The notes: a model not told the origin generated them from the letters alone. A stretch of DNA of 64,000 nucleotides from an uncultured Clostridia bacterium (GCA_947632385.1 CANRPD010000002.1:1-64000), one strand, 5' to 3'; numbered from the stretch's first letter, positions 1 through 16,050 are shown. Translations and numbers: made by a program.

Positions 1-576
<576 letters not shown>

Positions 577-599
577 TCAAAGGCGGGAGGACAAATCTC

Positions 600-4184
<3,585 letters not shown>

Positions 4185-4216
4185 GGTTCCTTCGGAACAG
4201 GAAAACAGACCGGGTA

Positions 4217-4246
4217 TTGACAAACCCGCAGGACCGATGGTATAAT
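4217..4246 (+). promoter_or_regulatory. Promoter of the str operon (rpsL)
   Basis: TTGACA (4217-4222) and TATAAT (4241-4246) are separated by 18 bp. It lies downstream of rpoC and about 115 bp before rpsL, so the mRNA would carry a structured leader. Confidence 0.85.
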
Positions 4247-4263
4247 AATTGACTGGCGGTTTC

Positions 4264-4334
4264 GGGGCCCAAATGGGCCCCAAAGGCCGCATAGACCGGT
4301 GAAAAGGCGGGCAGACTGGTGCTGCTGCCTTCAC
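4264..4334 (+). promoter_or_regulatory. Structured rpsL mRNA leader
   Basis: Two inverted repeats lie between the promoter and rpsL. The first is a perfect GGGGCCC-AAAT-GGGCCCC hairpin (4264-4281). The second pairs GTGAA/GGC/CAG (from 4299) with CTG/GCC/TTCAC (to 4334) with small bulges. Neither is followed by a U-run, so they are more like regulatory or stabilising leader structures than terminators. Function is inferred only. Confidence 0.5.
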
Positions 4335-4362
4335 ATACAACCTTTGAGGAAGGAGGAAACGT

Positions 4363-4785
4363 ATGCCTACTTTTAACCAGCTCGTCCACAATGGACGGTC
4401 TACCGCGGAGAAGAAGAGCAAGTCCCCGGCGCTTTTGAAGGGTTGGAACTCCAAGAAGCGCGTGGCCATTGATCAGGACTCTCCCCAGAAGCGCGGTGTG
4501 TGCACCACGGTGAAGACCCTGACCCCCAAGAAGCCCAATTCGGCGCTGCGCAAGGTGGCCAGAGTCCGGCTCTCCAACGGCATTGAGGTCACCGCCTATA
4601 TCCCCGGCGTGGGCCACAACCTGCAGGAGCACAGCGTGGTGATGGTGCGCGGCGGCCGTGTGCGCGACCTGCCCGGTACCCGGTACCACATCATCCGCGG
4701 CACGCTGGACAGCCAGGGCGTCGCCAAGCGTATGCAGGCCCGCTCTAAGTATGGCGCCAAGCGTCCCAAGGCCGGCAAGAAGTGA
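4363..4785 (+). CDS. rpsL: 30S ribosomal protein S12
   Basis: The 140-residue product is ribosomal protein S12, which lines the decoding centre. The family blocks [20 protein letters not shown] and [17 protein letters not shown] are present. There is a short insertion near the N-terminus relative to E. coli (offset 13). The Lys43 equivalent (Lys56 here) is conserved, but the Lys88 equivalent is Arg101 (codon 4663-4665); Lys-to-Arg at this position is a classical streptomycin-resistance change in other bacteria. A strong gaggaaggagg ribosome-binding site precedes the ATG. It is the first gene of the str operon, followed by rpsG and fusA. Confidence 0.98.
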   Translation: MPTFNQLVHNGRSTAEKKSKSPALLKGWNSKKRVAIDQDSPQKRGVCTTVKTLTPKKPNSALRKVARVRLSNGIEVTAYIPGVGHNLQEHSVVMVRGGRVRDLPGTRYHIIRGTLDSQGVAKRMQARSKYGAKRPKAGKK

Positions 4786-4956
4786 TCTTGCGGTCCATTT
4801 GCACGAAACAGTGGCTGCCCGCCTGAAAGACGGCGGAAGGCGTTTTGATAGATCCCCGGGCAGACTGCCCGGAGAGGATCGGAGAACCGCCTTGGCCAGC
4901 GGGAGCGGACAGGCTCCCGAGTACCGATGATATCATTCTATGAAGGAGGGAAGAGT
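4786..4956 (+). promoter_or_regulatory. rpsL-rpsG intergenic region with hairpins
   Basis: This 171-bp spacer holds no gene. It contains CCGGGCAG/CTGCCCGG (4856-4863 with 4865-4872) and GGGAGC/GCTCCC (4901-4906 with 4913-4918), plus a weaker CGCC/GGCG pair near 4820-4835. In E. coli the equivalent spacer binds S7 for autogenous translational control; a similar role here is an inference, as the sequence is not obviously homologous. Confidence 0.4.
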
Positions 4957-5427
4957 ATGCCAAGAAGAGGCAATATTGCAAAACGCGATGTTTTGCCCGA
5001 TCCTCTGTATAACTCCAAGCTCGTCACCCGTCTGGTAAACAGCGTGATGCTCGACGGCAAGAAGGGCGTTGCCCAGAAGATCGTGTACGGTGCATTCGGC
5101 ATCGTGCAGGAGAAGACCGGCAAAGAGCCCCTGGAGGTCTTTGAGCAGGCCATGGAGAACGTGATGCCCAGTCTCGAGGTCAAGGCCCGCCGTGTCGGCG
5201 GTTCCACCTATCAGGTACCCATGGAGGTACGCCCCGAGCGCCGGCAGACCCTGGGTCTGCGGTGGATCACCGGCTTTGCCAGACAGCGCTCCGAACGCAC
5301 CATGCAGGAAAGATTGGCCGGCGAGATCCTCGATGCGTCCAACGGTGTGGGCGGCGCCGCGAAGCGACGCGAGGATACGCACAAGATGGCTGAGGCCAAC
5401 CGGGCATTTGCCCATTACAGATGGTAA
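4957..5427 (+). CDS. rpsG: 30S ribosomal protein S7
   Basis: This start gives the standard 156-residue S7, a primary 16S rRNA-binding protein that organises the 30S head. It begins [20 protein letters not shown] and carries the conserved [17 protein letters not shown] and [17 protein letters not shown] end. An upstream in-frame ATG at 4927 is rejected because the strong ribosome-binding site gaaggaggg (4942-4950) is placed for the ATG at 4957. It is second in the str operon; fusA follows after 21 bp with its own aggagg site. Confidence 0.97.
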   Translation: MPRRGNIAKRDVLPDPLYNSKLVTRLVNSVMLDGKKGVAQKIVYGAFGIVQEKTGKEPLEVFEQAMENVMPSLEVKARRVGGSTYQVPMEVRPERRQTLGLRWITGFARQRSERTMQERLAGEILDASNGVGGAAKRREDTHKMAEANRAFAHYRW

Positions 5428-5448
5428 GTGTGCAGTTAGGAGGATTAA

Positions 5449-7545
5449 ATGGCACGCCAGGTTCCACTCGAACAAACCCGTAACATCGGCATCATGGCCC
5501 ATATTGATGCCGGCAAGACAACAACGACCGAACGAATCCTGTATTATACAGGCGTCAACTACAAGCTGGGCGAGGTCCATGAGGGCGCAGCCACCATGGA
5601 CTGGATGGCCCAGGAGCAGGAGCGCGGCATCACCATCACCAGCGCCGCGACCACCTGCTATTGGCCGGACCATTACGGCCGGCAGAACCGGATCAACATC
5701 ATCGACACCCCCGGCCACGTGGACTTTACCGTGGAGGTGGAGCGCTCCCTGCGTGTTCTGGACGGCTCCGTGACGGTGTTCTGCGCCAAGGGCGGCGTGG
5801 AGCCTCAGTCCGAGACCGTTTGGCGGCAGGCCGAGGAGTACAAGGTGCCCCGCATGGCCTACGTCAACAAGATGGACATCATGGGCGCGGACTTCTACCG
5901 TGTGGTGCAGATGATGAAGGACCGGCTCAAGTGCAACGCGGTCCCCATCCAGTTGCCCATCGGTGCGGAAGACACCTTCAAGGGCATCATCGATCTGGTG
6001 GAGATGAAGGCCTATGTCTACTACGACGATCTGGGCAAGGACATCCGCCAGGAGGAGATCCCCGCGGATATGCTGGAGAAGGCCGAGCAGTACCACACCG
6101 AGATGGTGGAGCATGTCGCAGAGCTGGACGACGACCTGATGGACAAATACCTCTCCGGTGAAGAGCTCACCGTTGAGGAGATCAAGGCCTGCATCCGCAA
6201 GTCCACCATCGCCAACCACATGGTCCCTGTGGTCTGCGGCACTTCCTACCGCAACAAGGGCGTTCAGAAGCTGCTGGACGCGATTGTGGATTATATGCCC
6301 TCTCCCGTGGATGTGCCCGCCATCAAGGGCACCAACCCCGAGACCGGCGAGGACGAGGTGCGGCATTCCTCCGACGAGGAGCCGTTCTCTGCGCTGGCAT
6401 TCAAGATCGCCACGGACCCCTATGTAGGCAAGCTGTGCTTCTTCCGCGTCTATTCCGGCAACCTGGAGGCGGGTTCCACCGTCTATAACTCCGTGAAGGA
6501 CCAGGACGAGCGCATGGGCCGGATCCTGCAGATGCACGCAAACGACCGGAAGGACATCGACCACGTGTATGCAGGCGACATCGCCGCTGCGGTGGGCCTG
6601 AAGAACACCACCACCGGCGACACCCTGTGCGACGAAAAGCACCCCGTCATCCTGGAGTCCATGGAGTTCCCGGACCCGGTCATCCGTGTGGCCATCGAGC
6701 CCAAGACCAAGGCCGGCCAGGAGAAGATGGGCATCGCCCTCTCCAAGCTGGCGGAGGAAGACCCCACCTTCAAGGCGTATACCGATGAGGAGACGGGCCA
6801 GACCATCATCGCCGGCATGGGCGAGCTGCATTTGGAGATCATCGTGGACCGTCTGCTGCGTGAATTCAAGGTGGAGGCCAACGTGGGCAAGCCCCAGGTG
6901 GCCTATAAGGAGACCATCCGCAAGAACGCCGACGTGGACACCAAGTATGCCCGGCAGTCCGGCGGTAAGGGCCAGTACGGTCACGTCAAGATCCGCATCG
7001 AGCCCAATCCCGGCAAGGGCTATGAGTTCGTCAATGCGGTGGTGGGCGGCGCCATCCCCAAGGAGTATATCCCCGCCGTGGATCAGGGCATCCAGGGCGC
7101 CATGCAGTCCGGCGTGCTGGCCGGCTACAATGTGGTGGATGTGAAGGTCACCCTGTACGACGGCTCCTACCACGAGGTGGACTCCTCTGAAATGGCCTTT
7201 AAGATCGCCGGTTCCATGGCTTTTAAGGAGGCCATGCGCAAGGCGGATCCCGTGCTGATGGAGCCCATCATGAAGGTCACGGTCATCACCCCGGAAGAGT
7301 ACATGGGCGATGTCATCGGCGACCTGAATGCCCGCCGGGGCATGATCCTGGGCATGGACGCCATTCCCGGCGCCCAGCAGATCAACTCGGAGGTGCCGCT
7401 GTCCGACATGTTCGGATATGCCACCGATATGCGCTCCAAGACCCAGGGCCGCGGCCAGTACACCATGGAGCCCGCGCACTATTCCGAGGTGCCCAAGAAT
7501 ATTTCCGAGGGCATCATCACCCAGCGGGGGAAAAAGTCCGAATAA
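5449..7545 (+). CDS. fusA: Elongation factor G
   Basis: The 698-residue translational GTPase drives tRNA-mRNA translocation and, with RRF, ribosome recycling. The G1 motif [10 protein letters not shown] lies near residues 17-26, G2 in [11 protein letters not shown]3 DTPGHVDFT and G4 NKMD. Domain IV ([16 protein letters not shown]) and the C-terminal domain V follow. The length is typical. The start is preceded by taggagg. It is the last gene of the str operon before a fresh promoter for tuf. Confidence 0.98.
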   Translation: MARQVPLEQTRNIGIMAHIDAGKTTTTERILYYTGVNYKLGEVHEGAATMDWMAQEQERGITITSAATTCYWPDHYGRQNRINIIDTPGHVDFTVEVERSLRVLDGSVTVFCAKGGVEPQSETVWRQAEEYKVPRMAYVNKMDIMGADFYRVVQMMKDRLKCNAVPIQLPIGAEDTFKGIIDLVEMKAYVYYDDLGKDIRQEEIPADMLEKAEQYHTEMVEHVAELDDDLMDKYLSGEELTVEEIKACIRKSTIANHMVPVVCGTSYRNKGVQKLLDAIVDYMPSPVDVPAIKGTNPETGEDEVRHSSDEEPFSALAFKIATDPYVGKLCFFRVYSGNLEAGSTVYNSVKDQDERMGRILQMHANDRKDIDHVYAGDIAAAVGLKNTTTGDTLCDEKHPVILESMEFPDPVIRVAIEPKTKAGQEKMGIALSKLAEEDPTFKAYTDEETGQTIIAGMGELHLEIIVDRLLREFKVEANVGKPQVAYKETIRKNADVDTKYARQSGGKGQYGHVKIRIEPNPGKGYEFVNAVVGGAIPKEYIPAVDQGIQGAMQSGVLAGYNVVDVKVTLYDGSYHEVDSSEMAFKIAGSMAFKEAMRKADPVLMEPIMKVTVITPEEYMGDVIGDLNARRGMILGMDAIPGAQQINSEVPLSDMFGYATDMRSKTQGRGQYTMEPAHYSEVPKNISEGIITQRGKKSE

Positions 7546-7559
7546 AATCCAAAATGTTC

Positions 7560-7588
7560 TTGATTTTTCTGCGCGTTGTTGGTACAAT
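7560..7588 (+). promoter_or_regulatory. tuf promoter
   Basis: TTGATT (7560-7565) and TACAAT (7583-7588) with a 17-bp spacer lie just after the fusA stop. This gives tuf its own transcription start in addition to any read-through. Confidence 0.75.
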
Positions 7589-7642
7589 GAAGCGTAGGAA
7601 AGCCGGAATAATCATGACCTAAATCATAAGGAGGCAATTCCA

Positions 7643-8845
7643 ATGGCAAAGCAAAAGTTTGAAAGAACCAAGCCCCATGTAAACATTGGCACCATCGGTC
7701 ACGTCGACCACGGCAAGACCACCCTGACCGCTGCGATCACCAAGGTCCTGGCCTTCTCCGGCAAGGCGAAGTACGAGGCCTATGACATGATCGATAAGGC
7801 TCCCGAGGAGCGCGAGCGCGGCATCACCATCAACACCGCCCACGTGGAATATGAGACCGACAACCGTCACTATGCCCACGTTGACTGCCCCGGCCACGCT
7901 GACTATGTGAAGAACATGATCACCGGCGCTGCGCAGATGGACGGTGCCATCCTGGTGGTTTCCGCTGCTGACGGCCCCATGCCCCAGACCCGTGAGCACA
8001 TCCTGCTGGCCCGCCAGGTGGGCGTGCCCAGCATCGTGGTGTATATGAACAAGGTCGACCAGGTGGACGACGAAGAGCTGCTGGATCTGGTCGAGATGGA
8101 GATCCGTGAGCTGCTCAGCGAGTACGAGTTCCCGGGCGACGATATCCCTGTGATCCGCGGCTCCGCTCTGCAGGCGCTGGAGTCCACCTCCACCGATGCC
8201 TCTGCCCCCGAGTATGCTTCCATCCTGGAGCTCATGGAGGCTGTGGACAGCTATATCCCCACCCCCGAGCGCAACGAGAACCTGCCCTTCCTGATGCCCG
8301 TTGAGGACGTGTTCACCATCACCGGCCGCGGCACGGTGGCGACTGGCCGTGTGGAGCGTGGCGTGCTGAAGATGAGCGAAGAAGTGGAGATCATCGGCCT
8401 GACCGAGGAGCGCCGCAAGACCGTCGTTACCGGCATCGAGATGTTCCGCAAGCTGCTGGACTACGCCGAGGCTGGCGACAACATCGGTGTCCTGCTCCGT
8501 GGCGTGCAGCGTACCGAGATCGAGCGCGGCCAGGTCCTGGCCAAGCCCGGCACCATTCATCCCCACACCAAGTTCAAGGGCCAGGTCTACGTCCTGACCA
8601 AGGATGAAGGCGGCCGTCATACCCCCTTCTTCAACAACTACCGTCCTCAGTTCTATTTCCGTACCACCGACGTGACCGGTGTCATCTCCCTGCCCGAGGG
8701 CACTGAGATGTGCATGCCCGGCGACAACGTGGTCATGGACGTTGAGCTGATCACCCCCATCGCCATCGAGGAAGGCCTCCGCTTCGCTATCCGTGAAGGC
8801 GGCCGTACCGTTGGTTCCGGTGTTGTCACCGCCATCAATTCCTGA
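7643..8845 (+). CDS. tuf: Elongation factor Tu
   Basis: The 400-residue GTPase delivers aminoacyl-tRNA to the ribosome. The G1 motif [12 protein letters not shown]3 [12 protein letters not shown] and G4 [10 protein letters not shown] are all present, followed by beta-barrel domains II and III ([12 protein letters not shown] and the C-terminal [11 protein letters not shown]). The start is set by aaggagg and the conserved [21 protein letters not shown] strong intrinsic terminator follows directly. Confidence 0.99.
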   Translation: MAKQKFERTKPHVNIGTIGHVDHGKTTLTAAITKVLAFSGKAKYEAYDMIDKAPEERERGITINTAHVEYETDNRHYAHVDCPGHADYVKNMITGAAQMDGAILVVSAADGPMPQTREHILLARQVGVPSIVVYMNKVDQVDDEELLDLVEMEIRELLSEYEFPGDDIPVIRGSALQALESTSTDASAPEYASILELMEAVDSYIPTPERNENLPFLMPVEDVFTITGRGTVATGRVERGVLKMSEEVEIIGLTEERRKTVVTGIEMFRKLLDYAEAGDNIGVLLRGVQRTEIERGQVLAKPGTIHPHTKFKGQVYVLTKDEGGRHTPFFNNYRPQFYFRTTDVTGVISLPEGTEMCMPGDNVVMDVELITPIAIEEGLRFAIREGGRTVGSGVVTAINS

Positions 8846-8861
8846 TCTTGCTGTTTAGAGG

Positions 8862-8890
8862 ACCGCGCCGCGCTTTGCGGCGTGGTTTTT
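8862..8890 (+). terminator. Intrinsic terminator after tuf
   Basis: A 10-bp stem (8862-8871 with 8877-8886, one G-T pair) with a GCTTT loop is followed by a T-run. Confidence 0.85.
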
Positions 8891-8902
8891 CTGTTCTCGG
8901 GG

Positions 8903-8931
8903 TTGACAAAGGTGCTCCCGGCGGCTATAAT
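8903..8931 (+). promoter_or_regulatory. metK promoter
   Basis: Consensus TTGACA (8903-8908) and TATAAT (8926-8931) with a 17-bp spacer. A GCGCCG-GAAA-CGGCGC hairpin (8952-8967) lies near the expected 5' end of the transcript. Confidence 0.9.
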
Positions 8932-8973
8932 AGGTGGGTCAAACAGAATAGGCGCCGGAAACGGCGCGACACC

Positions 8974-9108
8974 CTTATCGAGAGTGGCGGAGGGACAGGC
9001 CCTGTGATGCCCGGCAACCTGTGGCGAAAGCCGTAAGGTGCCAATTCCTGCGGTGCAAACCGGAAGATGAGGCTTTTGGGGCTCTCATTTTCGCGAGAGC
9101 CCTTTTTT
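8974..9108 (+). ncRNA. SAM-I (S-box) riboswitch controlling metK
   Basis: The conserved S-box core is present: gagtggcggagggacaggcc followed by gatgcccggcaacc. The P1 stem pairs CTTATC (8974-8979) with GATGAG (9066-9071). Downstream lies an 8-bp terminator stem with a T-run. By the known mechanism, S-adenosylmethionine binding stabilises the aptamer and favours the terminator, so metK is shut down when SAM is plentiful. An in-frame ATG at 9067 inside the aptamer is not the metK start. Confidence 0.95.
9079..9108 (+). terminator. Riboswitch expression-platform terminator
   Basis: GGGCTCTC (9079-9086) pairs with GAGAGCCC (9095-9102), followed by TTTTTT. It is the regulated terminator of the SAM-I riboswitch. 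Confidence 0.9.
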
Positions 9109-9165
9109 GCGTCTACTTTTCACCAGGCGGCAAGGGGAGTATTGAAAAAAGTGAGGAAGGATTGT

Positions 9166-10353
9166 ATGAAACTGTTTACCAGTGAATCGGTGACTGAAGG
9201 CCACCCCGACAAGGTGTGCGACCAGATCTCCGACGCCATCCTGGACGCGGTGCTGGCCCAGGACCCCATGGCCCACGTGGCCTGCGAGACCACTGCCACC
9301 ACGGGGCTCATCCATGTGATGGGGGAAATGACCACCTCCTGCTGGGTGGATGTGACCGCCATCGTGCGGCAGGTGATCAAGGAGATCGGGTACGACGGCC
9401 CGGACAAGGGCTTTAACGGCGACACCTGCGGGGTCCTCACCTCCATCGACGCCCAGAGCCCGGATATCGCCATGGGGGTGGATCAATCCCTGGAGGCCCG
9501 TGCCGGCGATGCGGACGAGCTTTCCCGGCTGGGCGCCGGGGACCAGGGCATGATGTTCGGCTTTGCCTGCGACGAGACCGAGGAGCTGATGCCCTTGTCC
9601 CTGTCCCTGTCCCACCGGCTGGCCAAGCGCCTGGCCCAGGTCCGCAAAGACGGGACGCTGCCCTTCCTGCGGCCGGACGGCAAGGTGATGGTCACCGTCC
9701 AGTACGGTGACGACGGCGAGATCCAGCGCATCGAGGCCATCGTGGTCTCCACCCAGCACAGCGAGGACACCCCGCTGGAGGCCCTCAAGCAGGCCGTGAT
9801 GGAGCAGGTGATCCGGCCGGTGGTCCCGGCCCGCCTGGTGGACGCCGACACCAAGATCTACATCAACCCCACGGGGCGGTTCGTCATTGGTGGGCCAGCA
9901 GGGGATTCCGGTCTGACCGGGCGGAAGATCATCGTGGATACCTACGGCGGCTGGGGCCGTCATGGGGGCGGGGCCTTCTCCGGAAAGGATCCCACCAAGG
10001 TGGACCGTTCCGCGGCCTACGCCGCCCGTTGGGTGGCCAAGAACATCGTGGCGGCAGGGCTCGCCAGACGGTGCGAGATCGAGATCGCCTATGCCATCGG
10101 AAAGGCACGTCCTGTTTCCGTCCGGGTGGATACCTTCGGAACGGGGCAGGTCTCGGAAACGGTCCTGACGCAGGCCGTGGAACAGGTCTTTGACCTGCGC
10201 CCCGGGGCCATCATTCGGGACCTGGACCTGCGCCGGCCCATCTACCGGCAGCTGGCCGCCTACGGCCATATGGGCCGGGAGGACCTGAACGCGCCGTGGG
10301 AGCGCCGGGACCGCGTGGAACCCCTGCAAAAAGCCGTGGAAGCCCTCCGCTGA
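9166..10353 (+). CDS. metK: S-adenosylmethionine synthetase
   Basis: The 395-residue enzyme makes S-adenosylmethionine from methionine and ATP. The N-terminus [20 protein letters not shown] is the family signature; the [12 protein letters not shown] motif (ATP and methionine binding) and [18 protein letters not shown] (phosphate/K+ site) are present. The ATG at 9166 is chosen because of the gtgaggaagg ribosome-binding site and family alignment; the frame is open further upstream but runs into the riboswitch. Regulation by the SAM-I riboswitch closes a feedback loop on its own product. Confidence 0.98.
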   Translation: MKLFTSESVTEGHPDKVCDQISDAILDAVLAQDPMAHVACETTATTGLIHVMGEMTTSCWVDVTAIVRQVIKEIGYDGPDKGFNGDTCGVLTSIDAQSPDIAMGVDQSLEARAGDADELSRLGAGDQGMMFGFACDETEELMPLSLSLSHRLAKRLAQVRKDGTLPFLRPDGKVMVTVQYGDDGEIQRIEAIVVSTQHSEDTPLEALKQAVMEQVIRPVVPARLVDADTKIYINPTGRFVIGGPAGDSGLTGRKIIVDTYGGWGRHGGGAFSGKDPTKVDRSAAYAARWVAKNIVAAGLARRCEIEIAYAIGKARPVSVRVDTFGTGQVSETVLTQAVEQVFDLRPGAIIRDLDLRRPIYRQLAAYGHMGREDLNAPWERRDRVEPLQKAVEALR

Positions 10354-10407
10354 CAAGCTGCAGGGACCCTGCCCCCTGCATAGAATGAGGCAGTGGGGGT
10401 GAGGGAG

Positions 10408-10734
10408 ATGAACGATTTTTTGATCGGTGCCGGCGCTGCGGTGCTGATCCTGCTGGGCGTCGAGCTGTTTCGGCGCTGGAGCGGGCATTTCTGGGGCAGC
10501 GGCGGGGGAGACCCCTTGCGGCTGGTGGTGCGGCCGGAGGGTCCGGCTGCCTGCGAAGCCGCGGTGCGGTCCGTGCTGGCCCGGGCCCGGTGGCTGGAGA
10601 CCCCCTGGGAGCTCTGGTGCGTCCTCCAAGAGGACGACCTGCCCTCCTGGGAGATCGCCCGGCGGCTGGCTGCCGATTTCCCCACCGTCCGGCCGGTGGG
10701 GGAGGCCCAGCTCATGGAGCTCTTGCGGAAATGA
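10408..10734 (+). CDS. Small membrane-anchored protein of unknown function
   Basis: The 108-residue product is not recognised. Residues ~4-20 (FLIGAGAAVLILLGVEL) form one probable membrane segment; the rest is a soluble Arg/Glu-rich domain. ATG 10408 is preferred over GTG 10393 because gtgaggg sits at the right distance upstream. It lies between metK and recD2; its stop codon falls about 20 bp before the recD2 GTG, and an alternative recD2 ATG (10731) would overlap it, so the two are probably translated together. Confidence 0.65.
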   Translation: MNDFLIGAGAAVLILLGVELFRRWSGHFWGSGGGDPLRLVVRPEGPAACEAAVRSVLARARWLETPWELWCVLQEDDLPSWEIARRLAADFPTVRPVGEAQLMELLRK

Positions 10735-10754
10735 TCGGGAAAGGAGAGGGACCT

Positions 10755-12977
<2,223 letters not shown>

Positions 12978-13012
12978 CGCCTCTTGAGACAGCGCCCCAG
13001 GCCTTCGTGCGG

Positions 13013-13567
13013 CTACAGCTCTTTCGACATGGCGTACAGGTCCTGAAACTCGCCCCGGGGGTTTTTCCAGCGCTTGGGCAAGCGGCCGTCCACCTGAAAG
13101 CCCAGCCCCAGGTACAACCCCAGGCCCCGCAGGTTGTCGGTGTCGGTCAACAGCTCCATGATCTCCACCCCCTGGGCTTTGGCCCACGTCATGCCGATCT
13201 CCATCATGCGGCGTCCCAGCCCCATGCCCCAGCGATCCTTCGCCACGCAGATGGAGATGTCTCCCAGGTGCCGCACCCGGGCCTTTCGGGTGGCAAAGCT
13301 CACGGAGCAGCAGCCCACCAGCTCCCCGTCCTCGGTCCAGGCCAGGAGATAGAGAGTGCCTGCGTCCTCCGCCGTGCTGTCCAGATACGCGGCCTCGTCC
13401 TCGGCACCGAACTGCTGGGCGTATTCTCCGGGCAGCCAGGTGCCGTGTTCGGTCTCCAGCGCGGTGCGCTCGATAAAGTCGATCTCCTTTTGGGCGTCCT
13501 CGCCCCGGGCGTTGCGCAGCAGGAACCGCTGCCCCTGCGCCGTGTATTCTCCTTGATAGATCGCCAT
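13013..13567 (-). CDS. GNAT family N-acetyltransferase
   Basis: The 184-residue product has the GNAT fold: an acetyl-CoA-binding motif A is visible as DISICVAKDRWGMGLGRRMM (Q/R-x-x-G-x-G/A type, here RWGMGLG), followed by the strand and helix around ELLTDTDNLRGLGLYLGLGF. Such enzymes acetylate amino groups of small molecules or proteins; the substrate cannot be told. A gggaggt site precedes the ATG. It is transcribed alone, toward recD2. Confidence 0.85.
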   Translation of the reverse strand: MAIYQGEYTAQGQRFLLRNARGEDAQKEIDFIERTALETEHGTWLPGEYAQQFGAEDEAAYLDSTAEDAGTLYLLAWTEDGELVGCCSVSFATRKARVRHLGDISICVAKDRWGMGLGRRMMEIGMTWAKAQGVEIMELLTDTDNLRGLGLYLGLGFQVDGRLPKRWKNPRGEFQDLYAMSKEL

Positions 13568-13645
13568 ACGCTTTACCTCCCACTGGATTCCAGCATGAGC
13601 AGGGACATCCGTCGATCCTGCTTGCCAGAACGCGCGTTTTGGGTG

Positions 13646-13674
13646 TTGAAAATCCCGAAAGAATGTGGTATACT
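13646..13674 (+). promoter_or_regulatory. Promoter of the mreB-like gene
   Basis: TTGAAA (13646-13651) and TATACT (13669-13674) with a 17-bp spacer. The flanks nearly duplicate the promoter at 31928-31956. Confidence 0.8.
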
Positions 13675-13725
13675 ACACTTGTACAAGTATCTCTATGATG
13701 AAACTCGGTGAAAAGGGGGGAGAAC

Positions 13726-14751
13726 ATGATCGGCACGGATCTGGCCATCGACCTGGGCACATCCAGCATCAAGGTCTATATGGAGGGCAAAGGCATCGTT
13801 TTGAACGAGCCTTCCATCCTCGCGGTGGACAACCTGACGGATGAGGTGCTGGCCGTGGGCTCCGCCGCCTATGAGATGCTGGGCCGAACGTCCAGCCGCA
13901 TCACCGTGGCGCGGCCCCTGGCCAATGGGGTGATCTCCGACCTGACCCTGGCGGAACACCTGATCAGCTACTATCTGCGGCAGCTCAACGCCTCCCGGCT
14001 CTTTACGCCCCGGGTGGTGGTCAGCGTTCCCTGCGGCCTCACCGAGGTGGAGCGCCGGGCCGTGGTGGATGCCATCGGGTCGGCCGGGGTGCGCAAGGTC
14101 TGCCTCATCGAGGAACCCGTGGCCGCCGCCATCGGCGCCGGGGTGGACATCGGCGTGCCCCACGGCACCATGATCGTGGACGTAGGCCAGGGCACCACCG
14201 ACATGGCGGTGATCTCCCTCAACGGCATCGCCATCGCCAATTCCATCCACATCGCCGGGGACGACTTCAACGATTCCATCGTCAAGTACGTCCGCAGAAA
14301 GTTCAACCTGGTCATCGGGGACCGCATGGCGGAGGACGCCAAGATCGCCATCGGCTGCGCCTATCCCAAAAAGAAGCTGGAGTCCTTCGTCCTCAAGGGC
14401 CGCAACAGCGTCACCGGCCTGCCCACCACCACCTCCATGGATTCCGACGAGATGCTGGAGGCCCTGATCGAACCGGCCATCTCCATCATCAAGACCGTCC
14501 AGGAGACCCTGGAGGAGACCCCGCCGGAGCTCTTGGCGGACATCTTCACCGACGGCATCTACCTCACCGGCGGTTCCGCCAATCTGTACGGGCTCTCCAC
14601 GCTGCTCTCCAAAAAGACCAAGGTCCCGGTGATCACCATGGAGAATCCCCAGGACTGCGTGGTCCTGGGCGCGGGAAAGGCCATCCGGTACATCGACCAG
14701 ATCGGTTCCCGCACTGACGGCCACATCAATCCCCTGGTGGCATACAACTGA
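13726..14751 (+). CDS. mreB: MreB/Mbl-like bacterial actin
   Basis: The 341-residue product is an actin-fold ATPase of the MreB family, which forms membrane-bound filaments that guide cell-wall synthesis. Phosphate-1 motif DLAIDLGTSSIKVY is at the N-terminus, phosphate-2 MIVDVGQGTTDMAVIS near residue 150, and the adenosine motif IYLTGGSANLYGL near 285. The ATG at 13726 follows ggggggag. mreC and mreD are not adjacent, so this is a stand-alone paralogue (Mbl or MreBH type); which paralogue is uncertain. A terminator follows. Confidence 0.9.
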   Translation: MIGTDLAIDLGTSSIKVYMEGKGIVLNEPSILAVDNLTDEVLAVGSAAYEMLGRTSSRITVARPLANGVISDLTLAEHLISYYLRQLNASRLFTPRVVVSVPCGLTEVERRAVVDAIGSAGVRKVCLIEEPVAAAIGAGVDIGVPHGTMIVDVGQGTTDMAVISLNGIAIANSIHIAGDDFNDSIVKYVRRKFNLVIGDRMAEDAKIAIGCAYPKKKLESFVLKGRNSVTGLPTTTSMDSDEMLEALIEPAISIIKTVQETLEETPPELLADIFTDGIYLTGGSANLYGLSTLLSKKTKVPVITMENPQDCVVLGAGKAIRYIDQIGSRTDGHINPLVAYN

Positions 14752-14769
14752 TCTTGCACAGCTTTTCCG

Positions 14770-14802
14770 GACAGGCACGCTTGCGGGCGCGCCTGTCTTT
14801 TT
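14770..14802. terminator. Terminator after the mreB-like gene
   Basis: GACAGGC (14770-14776) pairs with GCCTGTC (14791-14797), followed by TTTTT on the plus strand. It lies between convergent genes. Confidence 0.8.
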
Positions 14803-14809
14803 GCGCTGC

Positions 14810-15556
14810 TTACAGCATCGCGGGCAGCACCAGCACTGCGGCCAGCACCACCTGGTGCGCCAGATAGATCCCCAGGCTGTGCCGGCCCAGGAGGCTCAGC
14901 ACCGGCACGTCCGGGGTCAGCGCCTCCCGCACCCTGGGGCGGTCCGCCAGGGCCCAGAGGAAATATCCCGCCAGGAACAGGAACACCCAGGGCACCAGCG
15001 GGAAATAGTCGCTGGAGACGAACCCCGGCCCGGGAAAGCCCAGCACCGCCAGCCCGTCCCACCGGTACAGCCCCGCCGGCAGCCGCACTGCCACCCAGCC
15101 TTCAAAGCCCAGATACCCCTGGGGAACGCCCCGCAGCAGGAAAAAGGCCCCCAGCACCGCAAAAAGGCCCAGTTCCGCCGGGATCCGATCCAGCAGGGGC
15201 CGCAGCCCGGCGGTGAGCAGCGCCCCCAGCCCCAGCAGCGTCAGCACCCCGTACTGGATGAGCTCCGAGGGCATCACCACCCAGGTGACCAGCGTCACCA
15301 GCGCCCCGCAGGCCAGCAGCAGGGCCCCGTGCCGCCCCGGCCGCCGGGAAAAGTGCTGGCACGCGCCGGAGAGCAGGATGAACGTCCAGCAGATGCTCTG
15401 CTGCCAGACGTACCCCGGCAGGCCCCGATACCACGCCGCCTCCACGCGCCCGGTGATGTACACCAGGTCGTACAGCCCGTGATAGGCCACCATGCTCACC
15501 AGGCAGGCGCCCCGCAGGGCGTCCAGCAGGCCCAGGCGCCCGTTGGCCCGGCTCAA
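14810..15556 (-). CDS. HGSNAT-like acyltransferase membrane protein
   Basis: The 248-residue product has about seven hydrophobic segments and begins with RLGLLDALRGACLVSMVAYH, the signature of the heparan-alpha-glucosaminide N-acetyltransferase-like catalytic domain (DUF1624), a relative of acyltransferase family 3. The C-terminal LGRHSLGIYLAHQVVL is also typical. Such proteins probably acetylate surface glycans or lipids across the membrane. The start is TTG overlapping the stop of the upstream dCMP deaminase (TTGA), which implies translational coupling. Substrate is unknown. Confidence 0.75.
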   Translation of the reverse strand: MSRANGRLGLLDALRGACLVSMVAYHGLYDLVYITGRVEAAWYRGLPGYVWQQSICWTFILLSGACQHFSRRPGRHGALLLACGALVTLVTWVVMPSELIQYGVLTLLGLGALLTAGLRPLLDRIPAELGLFAVLGAFFLLRGVPQGYLGFEGWVAVRLPAGLYRWDGLAVLGFPGPGFVSSDYFPLVPWVFLFLAGYFLWALADRPRVREALTPDVPVLSLLGRHSLGIYLAHQVVLAAVLVLPAML

Positions 15557-16050
15557 TAGCCCATCACCCCGCGCAGGGACTCGTCATCCCGCACCCAGTC
15601 CTCCACGTCCAGCACCCGGTACCGGTCCGCGTCATCCCGGATGATCACCTGTGCAATGCCCGCGTTGATGATCAGCCGCTTGCACATGGAGCAGCTCATG
15701 GCGTTTTCGATGTACTTCCCCGTGGAGACCTCTCGCCCCACCAGGTACAGCGTGGCGCCGATCATATCCCGCCGGGACGCGGAGATGATGGCGTTTGCCT
15801 CTGCATGGACGCTGCGGCACAGCTCATACCGCTCTCCCCGGGGTATGCTCAGCTTCTCCCGCAGGCAATAGCCCAGGTCGGAGCAGTTGGCCCGGCCCCG
15901 GGGCGCGCCCACATACCCCGTGGAGATCACCTCGTCGTCCTTGACGATCACCGCCCCGTAGTGCCGGCGCAGGCAGGTGCACCGCTGGGCCACCGTCTCC
16001 GCCAGATCCAGATAGTAGTTGGTCTTGTCCCGCCGTTCTAAGGTCGCCAT
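15553..16050 (-). CDS. Deoxycytidylate deaminase family protein (ComEB-like)
   Basis: The 165-residue product belongs to the zinc-dependent cytidine/dCMP deaminase family. The HAEANAI motif carries the zinc His and catalytic Glu, and SCSMCKR supplies the two zinc cysteines (Ser replaces the usual Pro of PCxxC). dCMP deaminase makes dUMP, the substrate of thymidylate synthase (thyX lies at 58.4 kb). A gaggaagac site precedes the ATG. Its minus-strand promoter is divergent from that of the 16190 gene. Confidence 0.88.
   Translation of the reverse strand: MATLERRDKTNYYLDLAETVAQRCTCLRRHYGAVIVKDDEVISTGYVGAPRGRANCSDLGYCLREKLSIPRGERYELCRSVHAEANAIISASRRDMIGATLYLVGREVSTGKYIENAMSCSMCKRLIINAGIAQVIIRDDADRYRVLDVEDWVRDDESLRGVMGY

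Noticed and set aside
9067..9165. Upstream in-frame ATG start for metK at 9067
   Set aside because: It lies inside the SAM-I aptamer and would put the terminator inside the coding region; ATG 9166 has the ribosome-binding site and fits the family.
10359..10380. TGCAGGG/CCCTGCA hairpin after metK as a terminator
   Set aside because: No T-run follows and the next gene begins 28 bp later, so it is at most a weak attenuator.
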